A stretch of DNA of 64,000 nucleotides, from NCBI GenBank assembly GCA_045591175.1, contig JAZNSI010000047.1:1-64000 (forward strand). Reading direction: 5' to 3'. The notes below the pieces were generated by a model that was given only the letters and a program-made list of their open reading frames with translations, was not told the DNA's origin and ran no database searches. The stretch is from UBA11524 sp045591175 (GTDB lineage: Bacteria; Bacillota; Clostridia; Christensenellales; Aristaeellaceae). This document shows, piece after piece, positions 38,055-46,532 of the stretch (positions are counted from its first letter, which is position 1; each line of letters opens with the position of its first letter). The position numbers and the translations under genes are program-made.

Positions 38055-38966
38055 ATGAAGAAGTTCCTGTCCCTGCTCCTCATTGCCCTGCTGGCCCTGA
38101 CCTGCACCGCCTGCGCGGAGGAGTATGTCGTCACCGCATCCGCTCCCAGCGGCGCGCCCGCTCTGGCTCTGGCCACCATCGCCGTGGAAAACCCCGAAAA
38201 CTTCACCTTCGTCGCTGCGGAAACCATCTCCGCCGAGTTCGCCAATCAGAATTCCGACTTCATCATCGCGCCCCTGAACGCCGGCGCCAAGCTGTACAAG
38301 GCAGGCAAGTCCACCTACAAGCTGGCCGGCGTGGTCTCCTGGGGCAACCTGTACATCGCCTCCCAGAAGGAAGGCTTCACCCTGGAAAGCCTGAACGGCG
38401 CGACCGTGGTGCTCTTTGGTGAGAACACCATCAACGCCTCCGTGGTGAAGTACGCCCTGGAGCAGAACGGCATCGCGCCCGCCTCCATCGAATACCTGGG
38501 CAGCGCCGCCAACACCCAGAGCCTGCTGCTGTCCGACGCGGAAGCCATCGTTGTGACCGCCGAACCCGCCCTGACCGCCGCAAAGATGAAGAACGCCGCC
38601 ATCACCGCCTACGCCGTGAATGACCTGTTCAAGGCCGCCACCGGCTACGAAGGCTACACCCAGGCCGCGCTGTTCGTCAAGGCGGAGACCATCGAGAAGC
38701 ACCCCGAGGCTGTGAATGCCTTCATCGCTGCGGTGGAAGAATCCTGCGGGAAGGCCACCACCGACGTAGAAGCCGTGGCCAATGCCGCCGTGACCCTGGA
38801 GATCCTGCCCAATGCAAAGGTTGCCATGAATGCCATCCCTGGCTGCGCGGTGCGCTTCATGGGCGCTGCGGAAGCCCGTGAACAGATCGAGTTCACCGCG
38901 AACATCGACCTGACCCAGATCGGCGGCGCGCTGCCCGCGGACGACTTCTACTATGTCGCGCAGTAA
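38055..38966 (+). CDS. ABC transporter substrate-binding protein (NMT1/TauA-like), exported
   Basis: A 303-residue exported binding protein. MKKF plus a hydrophobic core ending in CTACAEEY gives a signal peptide, perhaps lipidated at one of the Cys. The mature part begins with ASAPSGAPALALATIA and has two lobes as in the SsuA/TauA/NMT1 group (FIIAPLNAGAKLYKAG, then GYTQAALFVKAETIEKHPEAV). Ligand is unknown. AAGGAG lies upstream of ATG 38055; an ATG at 38013 has no ribosome site. Its end overlaps the permease gene by 14 bp. Confidence 0.82.
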   Translation: MKKFLSLLLIALLALTCTACAEEYVVTASAPSGAPALALATIAVENPENFTFVAAETISAEFANQNSDFIIAPLNAGAKLYKAGKSTYKLAGVVSWGNLYIASQKEGFTLESLNGATVVLFGENTINASVVKYALEQNGIAPASIEYLGSAANTQSLLLSDAEAIVVTAEPALTAAKMKNAAITAYAVNDLFKAATGYEGYTQAALFVKAETIEKHPEAVNAFIAAVEESCGKATTDVEAVANAAVTLEILPNAKVAMNAIPGCAVRFMGAAEAREQIEFTANIDLTQIGGALPADDFYYVAQ

Positions 38967-39711
38967 AAGCCGGGATCTCCTCGCCTTCTGCCTGGGGATC
39001 GTGCTGATCGGCGCGCTCATCCAGGGTGCAGGCGCGCTCAAGGGGGATGCGCTGGTCTTTCCCGGCGTGGACGAGATCCTGAAGGCGTTTTTCCGCCTGC
39101 TGGGCACGGGCAAAACCTATGCCCTCATCTGGACAACGCTGCAGCACCTGATCGTCATCATGGCGGTGTCCACGGTGCTGGGCGTGGGGCTGGGCGTGGC
39201 GATGGGCCTGCTGCCCTTCCTGCGCAAGCTCCTGCAGCCGCTGATGATCCTCCTGCGCTCTCTGCCCATGGTCATCCTGATCGTCATCACCATGGTGGCG
39301 GCGGATTACGCGCTGGTGCCGGTGCTGGCCTCGTCCATCATCCTGGTGCCGATGATCGCGGAAGCTGCCTGCGAGGGCTGCCTGCGCATCGACAAGGAGC
39401 TCATCGACGTGTACCGGATGAACGCCAACTTCGGCGTGCGGGTACTCTTCGAGGTGTATCTGCCGCTGATGGCAGGGTATCTGCGCCAGGCGTATGTCAA
39501 CGCGGTGGGCATGGGCGTGAAGCTGGCGGTCTCCACCGAATACCTGGTGCAGACCAAGAATTCCCTGGGCAAGGCGGTGTACACCAGCAGCTATTTCTAC
39601 GAGTACCAGGACATCTACGCCTACGCACTGGTGATGATCCTGCTGGTGCTGGTGGTCTCCGAAGGCCCGGTGCTGATCGGGAAGGCTTTCGCCCGTTTCA
39701 GGCGCACATAA
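38953..39711 (+). CDS. ABC transporter permease (BPD_transp_1, SsuC/TauC-like)
   Basis: A 252-residue membrane protein with six helices. The cytosolic coupling loop is DVYRMNANFGVRVLFEVYLPL, the EAA-like region that contacts the ATPase. It overlaps the binding-protein gene by 14 bp. No ATPase gene follows: a strong terminator comes 5 bp later, so the transporter must borrow an ATPase encoded elsewhere. A very similar layout (binding protein, permease, ATPase) is the rule for this family. Confidence 0.85.
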   Translation: MSRSKSRDLLAFCLGIVLIGALIQGAGALKGDALVFPGVDEILKAFFRLLGTGKTYALIWTTLQHLIVIMAVSTVLGVGLGVAMGLLPFLRKLLQPLMILLRSLPMVILIVITMVAADYALVPVLASSIILVPMIAEAACEGCLRIDKELIDVYRMNANFGVRVLFEVYLPLMAGYLRQAYVNAVGMGVKLAVSTEYLVQTKNSLGKAVYTSSYFYEYQDIYAYALVMILLVLVVSEGPVLIGKAFARFRRT

Positions 39712-39715
39712 AGGA

Positions 39716-39750
39716 ATCCCTCTCCCGTATAGGAGAGGGATCTTTTGTTT
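39716..39750. terminator. Terminator between permease and convergent EAL gene
   Basis: ATCCCTCTCC (39716-39725) pairs perfectly with GGAGAGGGAT (39732-39741), tail CTTTTGTTT. Confidence 0.85.
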
Positions 39751-39759
39751 CTTGGCAGC

Positions 39760-40536
39760 TTATTCTGCATGCACCGCGTAGAGGTTGATGTACTCCAGCA
39801 GCTCATTCATCGGCATGGGCTTGCCAATAAGGAAGCCCTGGCCCTTGAACACCTTGAGCTGATCGAAGAAATCAAACTGCTCGGGGGTCTCAATGCCCTT
39901 GGCGCAGACGTGGAGGTTCAGCGTATCCGCCATGTTCTGAACGGCGCAGACGATGCGCACCATCTGGTCGTTCTCAGGAATCTGCGCAGCAAAGGAACGA
40001 TCCAGCTCAATGCCGTCAAAATGCACTTCGGTAAGCAGGTTGATATTGGCGTGCCCCTTGCCGAAATTGGCCAGATACAGCCCCACGCCATACTCGTCGT
40101 GCAGCCGGTTGAGGTTCTCAATACCAAGCTGGCTCAGGTTCTGGGCCTCACTCAATTCAAACTGCAGCTTCTTGGGATTAAAGCCCGTCATCTCCATCAG
40201 CGAGAGCACCTGCTCCACAAAATGCTCCTGCCCGGCAAACTGGGGCAGCAGATTGAGCGACAGCGTCACATGGGCGTTGCTCTTTTCACTCAGCTCCGCC
40301 GCGGACAGGATCGCCGCCTTCAGGAACCACTCGGAGAAGACCCGCGTCAGCGCCTCATCCCGCTCAATCAACTCCAGCAGGAGCTGCGCCGGGATAGTAC
40401 TTCCGCCGGGCATATGCACTTTTTCGGCGAAGACTTCGTAGGTGTTGCAGGTATTCTTGCCAAAGGTCCACTTCGGCTGTCCGTACAGCTCAAAGGCGTT
40501 GCTGTGGATCAATTCGGCGATGATGCTGTGTGTCAT
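39760..40536 (-). CDS. Degenerate EAL-domain protein (probably catalytically inactive)
   Basis: 258 residues spanning one EAL domain. The name-giving ExLxR is replaced by EVFAE, the DDFGxG loop reads LANFGKG, and AEGVET reads AKGIET, so several metal-binding and catalytic residues of c-di-GMP phosphodiesterases are missing. The scaffold (LQFELSEAQ, GIELDRSFA, GQGFLIGKPMP) is clear. It more likely binds c-di-GMP or a partner protein than cuts c-di-GMP. The MTHSII start (40536) has AAAGGAG 8 nt upstream. Confidence 0.8.
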   Translation of the reverse strand: MTHSIIAELIHSNAFELYGQPKWTFGKNTCNTYEVFAEKVHMPGGSTIPAQLLLELIERDEALTRVFSEWFLKAAILSAAELSEKSNAHVTLSLNLLPQFAGQEHFVEQVLSLMEMTGFNPKKLQFELSEAQNLSQLGIENLNRLHDEYGVGLYLANFGKGHANINLLTEVHFDGIELDRSFAAQIPENDQMVRIVCAVQNMADTLNLHVCAKGIETPEQFDFFDQLKVFKGQGFLIGKPMPMNELLEYINLYAVHAE

Positions 40537-40729
40537 GCGGCTTGCTCCTTTCATGCTGGGAATATACTTTTTTCACCAGGGAGAAACGTTCTTTTGCTCT
40601 CTGTTTACTATTATTCTGCAAAACCTGCCTGAACCCTGCTGTAAATGCTTGTTAATAAATAAACTTTTCGCCATTTGCTTCCACTCGAAGAAAATTCCCC
40701 CTGTATACCAAAATGCAAGCCCGCCCCCC

Positions 40730-40758
40730 TTTCCTCCTGCGCCATTTTCTGCTATAAT
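40730..40758 (+). promoter_or_regulatory. Promoter of the sortase gene
   Basis: TATAAT (40753-40758) with extended -10 TGC; the -35 (TTTCCT) is weak, which an extended -10 can compensate. Confidence 0.6.
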
Positions 40759-40815
40759 AAGTAAGTTATCAAGGCGCGTGTGTGCGCCCGGCAGAAAGGC
40801 GGTGAGGAAGTGCTG

Positions 40816-41889
40816 ATGGAAATGCTCAAGCAGGCGTGGAAGCGTCTGTCCGGGCGGCAGGACGGGGATTCCCCCATCGACCGCAGCAAAAAGCACAAGC
40901 GGCTCCGCTGGTATTTCTTCCTCCCCCGGGAGGGCAAGGAAAGGCGCATCCTCGTCCATGCGGTGACCCTGCTGCTGATCGGGGTGTTCCTCTTCAGCGC
41001 GGGCAAGCTGATCAGCTACGGCGCGGAGTATCTCTCCGCCCGGCGTCTGTCGGACGATCTGCGCCAGACCTACCATGCCGAAAAGGAGCAGGAGCTCCTG
41101 AGCAGCCCCTCGCCCGCGGCAACCCCGGAGGACACGCCCCTCGCCACCACAACCCACTTCATGACGCCGCCCTGGACCAATGAGGTCACCGCGACGCCAC
41201 AGCCCACGCCCACCGCAACGCCCGTTGCGCGTTTGGCCTCCGTGCCCTACCCGAACAATCCCTATACCATCGTCGGCAGCCGCTTTACCAAGCTGCGCAG
41301 GCAGAATGCGGACATCATCGGCTGGCTGACTGTCAAGGGCGTGGTGGATGAACCCGTCGTGCAGCGGGACAATCAGTACTACCTGCGCCGGGATTACAGG
41401 GGCTACCATAACAACAACGGCGCCATCTTCCTGGATGAAGCCGTCAAGCTGCGCACCCGGCCCTACACGCTGATGCTCTACGGCCACAACATGAAGAGCG
41501 GCCTGATGTTTGGCAAGCTGCGCAATTACGAGGATCCCGGCTATTACCGGGACAATGCTTTCATCACCTTCGACACCATCTACGAGGATGGCCGCTACGT
41601 CATCTTCGCGGTGGGCACCGTCAGCACCGACCCCCGGAACTGGCGCTACCTCAACTGGTCGCACCTCAATTCCTCCGTGGTGGCCAACCGCGAAAGCGCC
41701 ATCGCAAGCCTCCTGCGCTTCTCGGTGTACGGCAAGTACATCGACGTGCAGGCGGATGACCAGCTGCTGCTGCTGATCACCTGTGTGGATGAGGAAACCG
41801 ACCGCCGCGTGGTGGCAGCCCGCCGCATCCGCGATAACGAAACGGAAGCCGAGCTGCAGACGCTGGTGCAAAAGACACGGAAAAAGTGA
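40816..41889 (+). CDS. Class B sortase
   Basis: A 357-residue membrane-anchored transpeptidase that links sorting-signal proteins to the cell wall or pilus. A basic cytosolic N-terminus, one membrane span (about residues 49-70) and a Pro/Thr-rich linker (about 100-140) lead to the SrtB domain: H224 in LYGHNMK, C323 in LLITCV and an Arg in RRVVAARR. ATG 40816 is preferred because GAGGAAG lies 8 nt upstream. No protein with a sortase sorting signal is in the window. Confidence 0.88.
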   Translation: MEMLKQAWKRLSGRQDGDSPIDRSKKHKRLRWYFFLPREGKERRILVHAVTLLLIGVFLFSAGKLISYGAEYLSARRLSDDLRQTYHAEKEQELLSSPSPAATPEDTPLATTTHFMTPPWTNEVTATPQPTPTATPVARLASVPYPNNPYTIVGSRFTKLRRQNADIIGWLTVKGVVDEPVVQRDNQYYLRRDYRGYHNNNGAIFLDEAVKLRTRPYTLMLYGHNMKSGLMFGKLRNYEDPGYYRDNAFITFDTIYEDGRYVIFAVGTVSTDPRNWRYLNWSHLNSSVVANRESAIASLLRFSVYGKYIDVQADDQLLLLITCVDEETDRRVVAARRIRDNETEAELQTLVQKTRKK

Positions 41890-41894
41890 AATTC

Positions 41895-41926
41895 GCCCTC
41901 CTTCCCCATGGGAAGGAGGGCTTTTC
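41895..41926 (+). terminator. Terminator of the sortase gene
   Basis: GCCCTCCTTCC (41895-41905) pairs with GGAAGGAGGGC (41911-41921), then TTTT. Confidence 0.85.
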
Positions 41927-41949
41927 CTGTCGCATGCTGTCGGTTTTTG

Positions 41950-41978
41950 TTGACGGATGTCGCCTTTTTCTCTATAAT
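41950..41978 (+). promoter_or_regulatory. Promoter of the DUF5684 gene
   Basis: TTGACG (41950-41955), 17-bp spacer, TATAAT (41973-41978). Confidence 0.78.
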
Positions 41979-42024
41979 GAAAGCACAAGTTGTCCGTTCA
42001 ACAAAAGAGAAAGGTGGTATCCCC

Positions 42025-42792
42025 ATGAGTTCCTACGAAATGGAGGCCATGCTTGAAGCGCTGGCCGGTTCACTCAGCGCCTTTATCGGGCCGATCATCG
42101 CCAGCCTGCTGTCCGGCGTGATCCTCACTTACTGCATCCGCTGGTTCATCTTCCAGAAGGCCGGCGAAAAGGGCTGGAAAGCCCTCATCCCCTTTTACAG
42201 CGATTACATCAACTACAGGATCGCCTGGGATGGCCGCATTTACCTGGCGCTGCTGGTCGGCACCATCGCCAGCAGCGTGCTGGGCGCGCTGTTCGGGCTG
42301 ATCAACGCTGGGCTGGGCATGGTGGTGTCCGTCATCATCAGCACCGTGGTGGCCGGCGCCAAGGCCGTCGCCTCCATGATCCTGCAGTTCAAGTTTGCCC
42401 GCGCCTTCGGCAAGAATGATTACTTCGCCGTGGGCCTGTACTTCCTGAACAATGTGTTCGCGGCCATCCTGGCCTTTGGCGAGTGCAAGTACCAGGGCGC
42501 GCCCACGGCGGACGGCATCGGCGTACCCAAGGCCCTGGACAACCTGGGCCGCAAGCCCGAGCCCCGCTATGACGCTCCCGTTCAGCAACCCATGCAGCAG
42601 CCCCGCCCCGTGCAGCTGCCCCAGCAGCCCATGCAGCAGCCTGTACAGCAGCCCCAGCAGCAGGGCTATCAGAGCTACCAGCCCTATGGCGGCTATCAGC
42701 AGCCCCGCTATCCCCAGCAGTCCAGCACCGGCAGCTATCCCCCCGTACCCCAGTACCCCCAGCAGAACAATCAGCCGCCCTATCAGTACTGA
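42025..42792 (+). CDS. DUF5684 membrane protein with a Gln/Pro-rich tail
   Basis: 255 residues. The first 165 hold four membrane helices and the DUF5684 wording WFIFQKAGEKGWKALIPFY. The last 80 are a low-complexity tail of QQP, QPM and PQY units rich in Gln, Pro and Tyr, probably disordered and cytosolic, perhaps for protein contacts. AAAGGTGG precedes ATG 42025. Function of the family is unknown. Confidence 0.82.
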   Translation: MSSYEMEAMLEALAGSLSAFIGPIIASLLSGVILTYCIRWFIFQKAGEKGWKALIPFYSDYINYRIAWDGRIYLALLVGTIASSVLGALFGLINAGLGMVVSVIISTVVAGAKAVASMILQFKFARAFGKNDYFAVGLYFLNNVFAAILAFGECKYQGAPTADGIGVPKALDNLGRKPEPRYDAPVQQPMQQPRPVQLPQQPMQQPVQQPQQQGYQSYQPYGGYQQPRYPQQSSTGSYPPVPQYPQQNNQPPYQY

Positions 42793-42797
42793 CCTGC

Positions 42798-42824
42798 AGG
42801 CCTCCCTCGCCGGGGAGGCCTTTT
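42798..42824 (+). terminator. Terminator of the DUF5684 gene
   Basis: AGGCCTCCC (42798-42806) pairs with GGGAGGCCT (42813-42821), then TTT. Confidence 0.8.
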
Positions 42825-42847
42825 CCATGCGGTTCCCCGTCATACCG

Positions 42848-42881
42848 CAAAAAACTGCCGCCCCATCATAGGAGCGGCAGT
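42848..42881 (-). terminator. Terminator of the DtxR-type gene
   Basis: ACTGCCGC (42854-42861) pairs with GCGGCAGT (42874-42881); six T follow on the minus strand. Confidence 0.85.
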
Positions 42882-42890
42882 CGTTTTTCA

Positions 42891-43259
42891 TTATTGCAGC
42901 TTGAGCAGATGCTTTCTCAGCGCCGCGAAGCTTTCCTCGGAGATGTCATGCTCCAGCTTGCAGGCGTCCTCGCGGGCGACGTCCTCCGCCACGCCGATCT
43001 TCATCAGGAAGGTGGAGATCGTCTTGTGCCTGTCATACACCCGCATCGCGATCCCCTCGCCCTTCTCCGTCAGGGTGATGAGGTTGTCCTGATCCATGTG
43101 GATGAACTCATTCTCCCGCAGCTTCTTCATCGCGAAGGAGACGGAGGGCTTCGTCACGCCCAGCAGCTGGGCAATATCCACCGAGCGCACCTGTCCCTTG
43201 GTTTCCCGCAGGCGCAGGATCGCCTCCAGATAATCTTCCGCAGATTCATGGATGTGCAT
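42891..43259 (-). CDS. DtxR/MntR-family metal-dependent regulator
   Basis: A 122-residue regulator lacking the C-terminal SH3-like domain, like MntR and IdeR's short relatives. The winged helix is SVDIAQLLGVTKPSVSFAMKKL and the metal-binding/dimer part ends with EDACKLEHDISEESFAAL, where Cys, Glu and His are the expected metal ligands. It would repress manganese or iron uptake genes when metal is plentiful. AGGAGG lies upstream of the ATG. It follows rseP by 72 bp but has its own promoter inside that gap. Confidence 0.9.
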   Translation of the reverse strand: MHIHESAEDYLEAILRLRETKGQVRSVDIAQLLGVTKPSVSFAMKKLRENEFIHMDQDNLITLTEKGEGIAMRVYDRHKTISTFLMKIGVAEDVAREDACKLEHDISEESFAALRKHLLKLQ

Positions 43260-43291
43260 GGCGCACCTCCTGTTTGGTCTTGGTTGTATAT

Positions 43292-43320
43292 ATCATACCA
43301 TGTCGCCGGGGAAAAAGCAA
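43292..43320 (-). promoter_or_regulatory. Promoter of the DtxR-type gene
   Basis: Minus-strand TTGCTT (43320-43315), 17-bp spacer, TATGAT (43297-43292). Confidence 0.6.
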
Positions 43321-43331
43321 GGGCCGCCCCG

Positions 43332-44384
43332 TCAGGAGAAGATGCGCAGCACATCCTTGAAGGTGAAGAAGATCATCAGGCCAAAGAGGAAGATCATGCC
43401 GATGAAGTGCACCAGCGCCTCGCGCTCCGGCTTGATGGGCTTGCCGCGCACCGCCTCGATCAGGTGGAACACGATGCGGCTGCCGTCCAGGCCGGGGATG
43501 GGCAGCAGGTTCATGATGCCCAGGTTGACGCTGATCATCACCAGCAGGCTGAAGAAGGCAATGGCGCCGTCCTGCTTGACGGCCTGGGACACGACCTGCA
43601 CCGTGCCCACCGGGCCGGCCACCTGGTCACGGATCGCCGGGTCGGTAACGAGGCCCTTCAGGGCATCGAAAACCGCCGTGCCTGCATCCACGCAGTAGCC
43701 CCAACCTTCCTGCACCGCCTCGCCGAAGCTCAGGTGGTAGGAACCGACCACATTCCCCATGAAGGTGATGCCAATGCGGTACTTCTGCTCCGCTTCGTCC
43801 CAGTAGGTGGACGCGACAGCCTCAAAGGTCTCGCCTTCACGGCGGACGGTCAGGCGATGCTCCTGCACGCCTTCGATGTTGCCGATGGCTGCGGAGAGGG
43901 CCGTGGTCGTGCCATCCAGCACGTTCACGCCGTCCACGGCGGTGATGACGTCACCGGGCTGGAGTCCCGCCTGCGCGGCAGGGCTTTCCGCCACGATCTC
44001 GGTGATCACCGGCTCATACACCGGCATCGCCATGAAGGCGTACACCGCGATGGCCACCGCCAGCGCCAGGACGAAGTTCATCACCGGGCCCATGGCCACG
44101 GTGAAGATGCGCTTCCACACATTCTGCTTGCCGTAGGCGCGGGGGTCGTCCTTGGATTTGCCCTCCACGTCGTCCTCGCCGTAGAAGGCGCAGAAGCCGC
44201 CCAGGGGGATGCAGCGCAGGGAGAATTTCGTGCCGGATTTGCCCGTCCAGCCGAAGATCTTCGGGCCCATGCCGATGGCGAACTCCATCACCTCGATGCC
44301 GCAGATGCGCGCCGCGATGAAGTGGCCGAACTCGTGCACCGCGATCAGGATGCCGAGCAGGAGGATGCCGATCAATACATACAT
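43332..44384 (-). CDS. rseP: Site-2 protease (M50), RseP/RasP
   Basis: An intramembrane zinc metalloprotease that cuts anti-sigma factors and leftover signal peptides. The 350 residues have HEFGH (zinc and catalytic Glu, residues 17-21) in the first helix, a PDZ domain with AAQAGLQPGDVITAVDG near residue 135, and NLLPIPGLDG with the third zinc ligand near the C-terminus. AAGGAG lies 11 nt before the ATG. Last member of the rpsB-to-rseP block, 18 bp behind dxr. It could process the anti-sigma factor at 3555, but that is only inference. Confidence 0.93.
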   Translation of the reverse strand: MYVLIGILLLGILIAVHEFGHFIAARICGIEVMEFAIGMGPKIFGWTGKSGTKFSLRCIPLGGFCAFYGEDDVEGKSKDDPRAYGKQNVWKRIFTVAMGPVMNFVLALAVAIAVYAFMAMPVYEPVITEIVAESPAAQAGLQPGDVITAVDGVNVLDGTTTALSAAIGNIEGVQEHRLTVRREGETFEAVASTYWDEAEQKYRIGITFMGNVVGSYHLSFGEAVQEGWGYCVDAGTAVFDALKGLVTDPAIRDQVAGPVGTVQVVSQAVKQDGAIAFFSLLVMISVNLGIMNLLPIPGLDGSRIVFHLIEAVRGKPIKPEREALVHFIGMIFLFGLMIFFTFKDVLRIFS

Positions 44385-44402
44385 AAGTGGTTGTGCTCCT
44401 TG

Positions 44403-45557
44403 TTATTTGCGAATTGCGGGCAGCAGCTCCGCGACGACGCGGCGGGCTTCCTGATCCGCATGGAAGATGTCGTCCAGATTGTTCGCGGGCATCGGGCCGA
44501 GCTTCGCCAGCGCGCCCTCGACCAGCCGGGTGATGCCGCCAAAGGGGATCTCGTCCGCGAGGAAGGCCGCGACAGCCGCCTCGTTCGCGCCGTTGAGGAT
44601 GGTGCAGGCCGCGCCGCCGGCGTTCAGGCACTCCTTCACGATGCGCAGCGCCGGGAAACGCTCTTCATCGCCGCGCTCGAAGGTCAGCTGCCCCAGCGCG
44701 AAGAGATCCAGGGGCTTGGAGCCGGTGGGGAGGCGCTCCGGGTAGGACATGGCGTACTGGATGGGCACGCGCATGTCCGGCACGCCCAGCTGGGCGATGA
44801 CCGCGCCGTCAGCAAATTCCACCGCACTGTGGACGATGGACTGCGGATGCACCACGACCTCGATCTTCTCCGGGGCCATGTCGAACAGCCAGCGCGCCTC
44901 GATGATCTCGAGGGCCTTGTTGAACATGGAGGCGGAGTCGATGGTGATCTTCGCGCCCATGGCCCAGTTGGGATGGTTGAGGGCTTCTGCGCGGGTGGCA
45001 TTGTAGATGCGCTCCTTCTCCCAGGTGCGGAAGGGGCCGCCGGAGGCCGTCAGCAGGAGCTTCACGGGCTGATTCCCCGCCGCGCCCTGCAGGCACTGGA
45101 AGATCGCGCTGTGCTCGCTGTCCACGGGGAGGAGGGGCTTGCCGATGCGCTTGGCCGCGTCCATCACCAGATGACCGCCGGTGACCAGGGCCTCCTTGTT
45201 GGCCAGCAGCACCTGGCGGTTCGCGTTCAGCGCGTCCATGACGCTCTGCAAGCCCGCGATGCCCACGACGCTCACCAGCACCATGTCCGCCGGGACTTCC
45301 GCCGCGGCGACGCGCAGGGCGTCCTTGCCCATCACCCAGCGGCAGAACCGCAGGTCAGCGGGGATATCCTCCATCGGGATGGGCTCGGTCAGGCCGGCCA
45401 TCTCCGGGCGGAAGGTACGCACCTGCTCAAAGAAGAGCTCGCGGTTGCGGTGGCCGGTCATCGCGACGACGCGGAAGCGCTCCGGGTGCAGCGCAACGAG
45501 CTGCAGCGCCTGTGTGCCGATGGAGCCGGTGGAGCCGAGGATGGAGATCGTTTGCAT
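44403..45557 (-). CDS. dxr: 1-deoxy-D-xylulose-5-phosphate reductoisomerase
   Basis: Second step of the MEP isoprenoid pathway, NADPH dependent. The 384 residues begin with the NADPH loop ILGSTGSIGTQ and contain the metal/substrate motifs DSEHSAIFQ, SASGGPFR and HPNWAMGAKITIDSASM. AAGGAGG lies 7 nt before ATG 45557. It sits between cdsA and rseP, the common Firmicute order, but a strong terminator separates it from cdsA, so extra promoter activity or readthrough is needed. Confidence 0.96.
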   Translation of the reverse strand: MQTISILGSTGSIGTQALQLVALHPERFRVVAMTGHRNRELFFEQVRTFRPEMAGLTEPIPMEDIPADLRFCRWVMGKDALRVAAAEVPADMVLVSVVGIAGLQSVMDALNANRQVLLANKEALVTGGHLVMDAAKRIGKPLLPVDSEHSAIFQCLQGAAGNQPVKLLLTASGGPFRTWEKERIYNATRAEALNHPNWAMGAKITIDSASMFNKALEIIEARWLFDMAPEKIEVVVHPQSIVHSAVEFADGAVIAQLGVPDMRVPIQYAMSYPERLPTGSKPLDLFALGQLTFERGDEERFPALRIVKECLNAGGAACTILNGANEAAVAAFLADEIPFGGITRLVEGALAKLGPMPANNLDDIFHADQEARRVVAELLPAIRK

Positions 45558-45606
45558 GGTGATCCTCCTTGGATAGCATATGCACGGGACATCGTCCCAT
45601 TCAGCG

Positions 45607-45637
45607 AAAAAACGCGGCGCGGTTGGTTCGCGCCGCG
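45607..45637 (-). terminator. Strong terminator inside the cdsA-dxr interval
   Basis: CGCGGCGCG (45613-45621) pairs perfectly with CGCGCCGCG (45629-45637); six T follow on the minus strand. Confidence 0.85.
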
Positions 45638-45644
45638 GGTGTTT

Positions 45645-46463
45645 TTACAGGACGGTCAGCATTCTGTAGCAGAAGATGATGATCGCCATGAACAGCACGC
45701 TGTCCAGGCGGTCCAGCATGCCGCCGTGACCAGGGAAGAGGTTCGAAAAGTCCTTGATGCCGCAGTGACGCTTGATCAGCGAGGCGAAGAGATCGCCCAG
45801 CTGTCCTGCCACGCCGCCGATCAGGCCCAGCAGCACATAATGCCACCATTCGGGCAGCACCGCGCGGGACTGCACCGCCAGCGCCCAGGCGATCAGCCCC
45901 ACCAGCAGGGAGGCGATCAGGCTGCCGATGAGGCCGCCAATCGCGCCGGAGATGGTTTTGTTGGGGCTCACCGGCGGGCACAGCTTCGGGCCCTTCAGCG
46001 CGGAGCCCACATACAGCGCGAAAATGTCGCCCAGGCAGGGGATGGCGATCATCAGGCACAGGTAAGTCAGCTGCACGGATTTGGGGCTGATAGCCGTCAG
46101 CGCCAGCATCGCCATGCCGGGCAGCACCACGGACACAAAGGGCACCAGGCTGTACAGGATGTCCTCCAGCTTGGGCTCGCGGCGGAAGATGACGCAGGCC
46201 ACCGTTGTCAGCGCCACACCGATGATCACCGGGATCAGCAGCTTCGCGCCGCCCAGGGCCAGCAGCGGCACGCTCAGCGCCAGTCCGGCCCAGGTCGGCC
46301 ATGCCAGCGGATGATGCCCCGCTTTGGTCAGCGCGCCGTACTCCTCGTACACCGCAAAGCAGATGATGGCCACGATGGCCGCGGCCAGCACCACGCCGCC
46401 CAGCGCCAAAAGAGCGACTGCCACAGCCGCCAGGATGGACGCGGTGATGATTCTCTGCTTCAT
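45645..46463 (-). CDS. cdsA: Phosphatidate cytidylyltransferase
   Basis: Makes CDP-diacylglycerol from phosphatidate and CTP, feeding phospholipid synthesis. The 272-residue membrane protein has about eight helices and the CdsA signature at its end: KRHCGIKDFSNLFPGHGG followed by MLDRLDS. The MKQRI start (46463) is used, with GGGAG upstream; longer frames run into the uppS gap. It is followed by a strong terminator. Confidence 0.95.
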   Translation of the reverse strand: MKQRIITASILAAVAVALLALGGVVLAAAIVAIICFAVYEEYGALTKAGHHPLAWPTWAGLALSVPLLALGGAKLLIPVIIGVALTTVACVIFRREPKLEDILYSLVPFVSVVLPGMAMLALTAISPKSVQLTYLCLMIAIPCLGDIFALYVGSALKGPKLCPPVSPNKTISGAIGGLIGSLIASLLVGLIAWALAVQSRAVLPEWWHYVLLGLIGGVAGQLGDLFASLIKRHCGIKDFSNLFPGHGGMLDRLDSVLFMAIIIFCYRMLTVL

Positions 46464-46532
46464 TGTTTTCACTCCCTTCCCCATGGATCGGGGAAATGTT
46501 AGCACAGCATGTTGAACGCTGTATGAATTCGC

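Noticed and set aside
42590..42790. CRISPR-like or tandem DNA repeat
   Set aside because: Repetition comes from CAG/CCC codons of the Gln/Pro-rich tail of the DUF5684 protein; there are no spacers of constant length.
42894..46502. 1202-codon plus-strand open frame
   Set aside because: It runs antisense through dtxR, rseP, dxr and cdsA, all of which are clear genes; the long frame is a GC-bias artefact.
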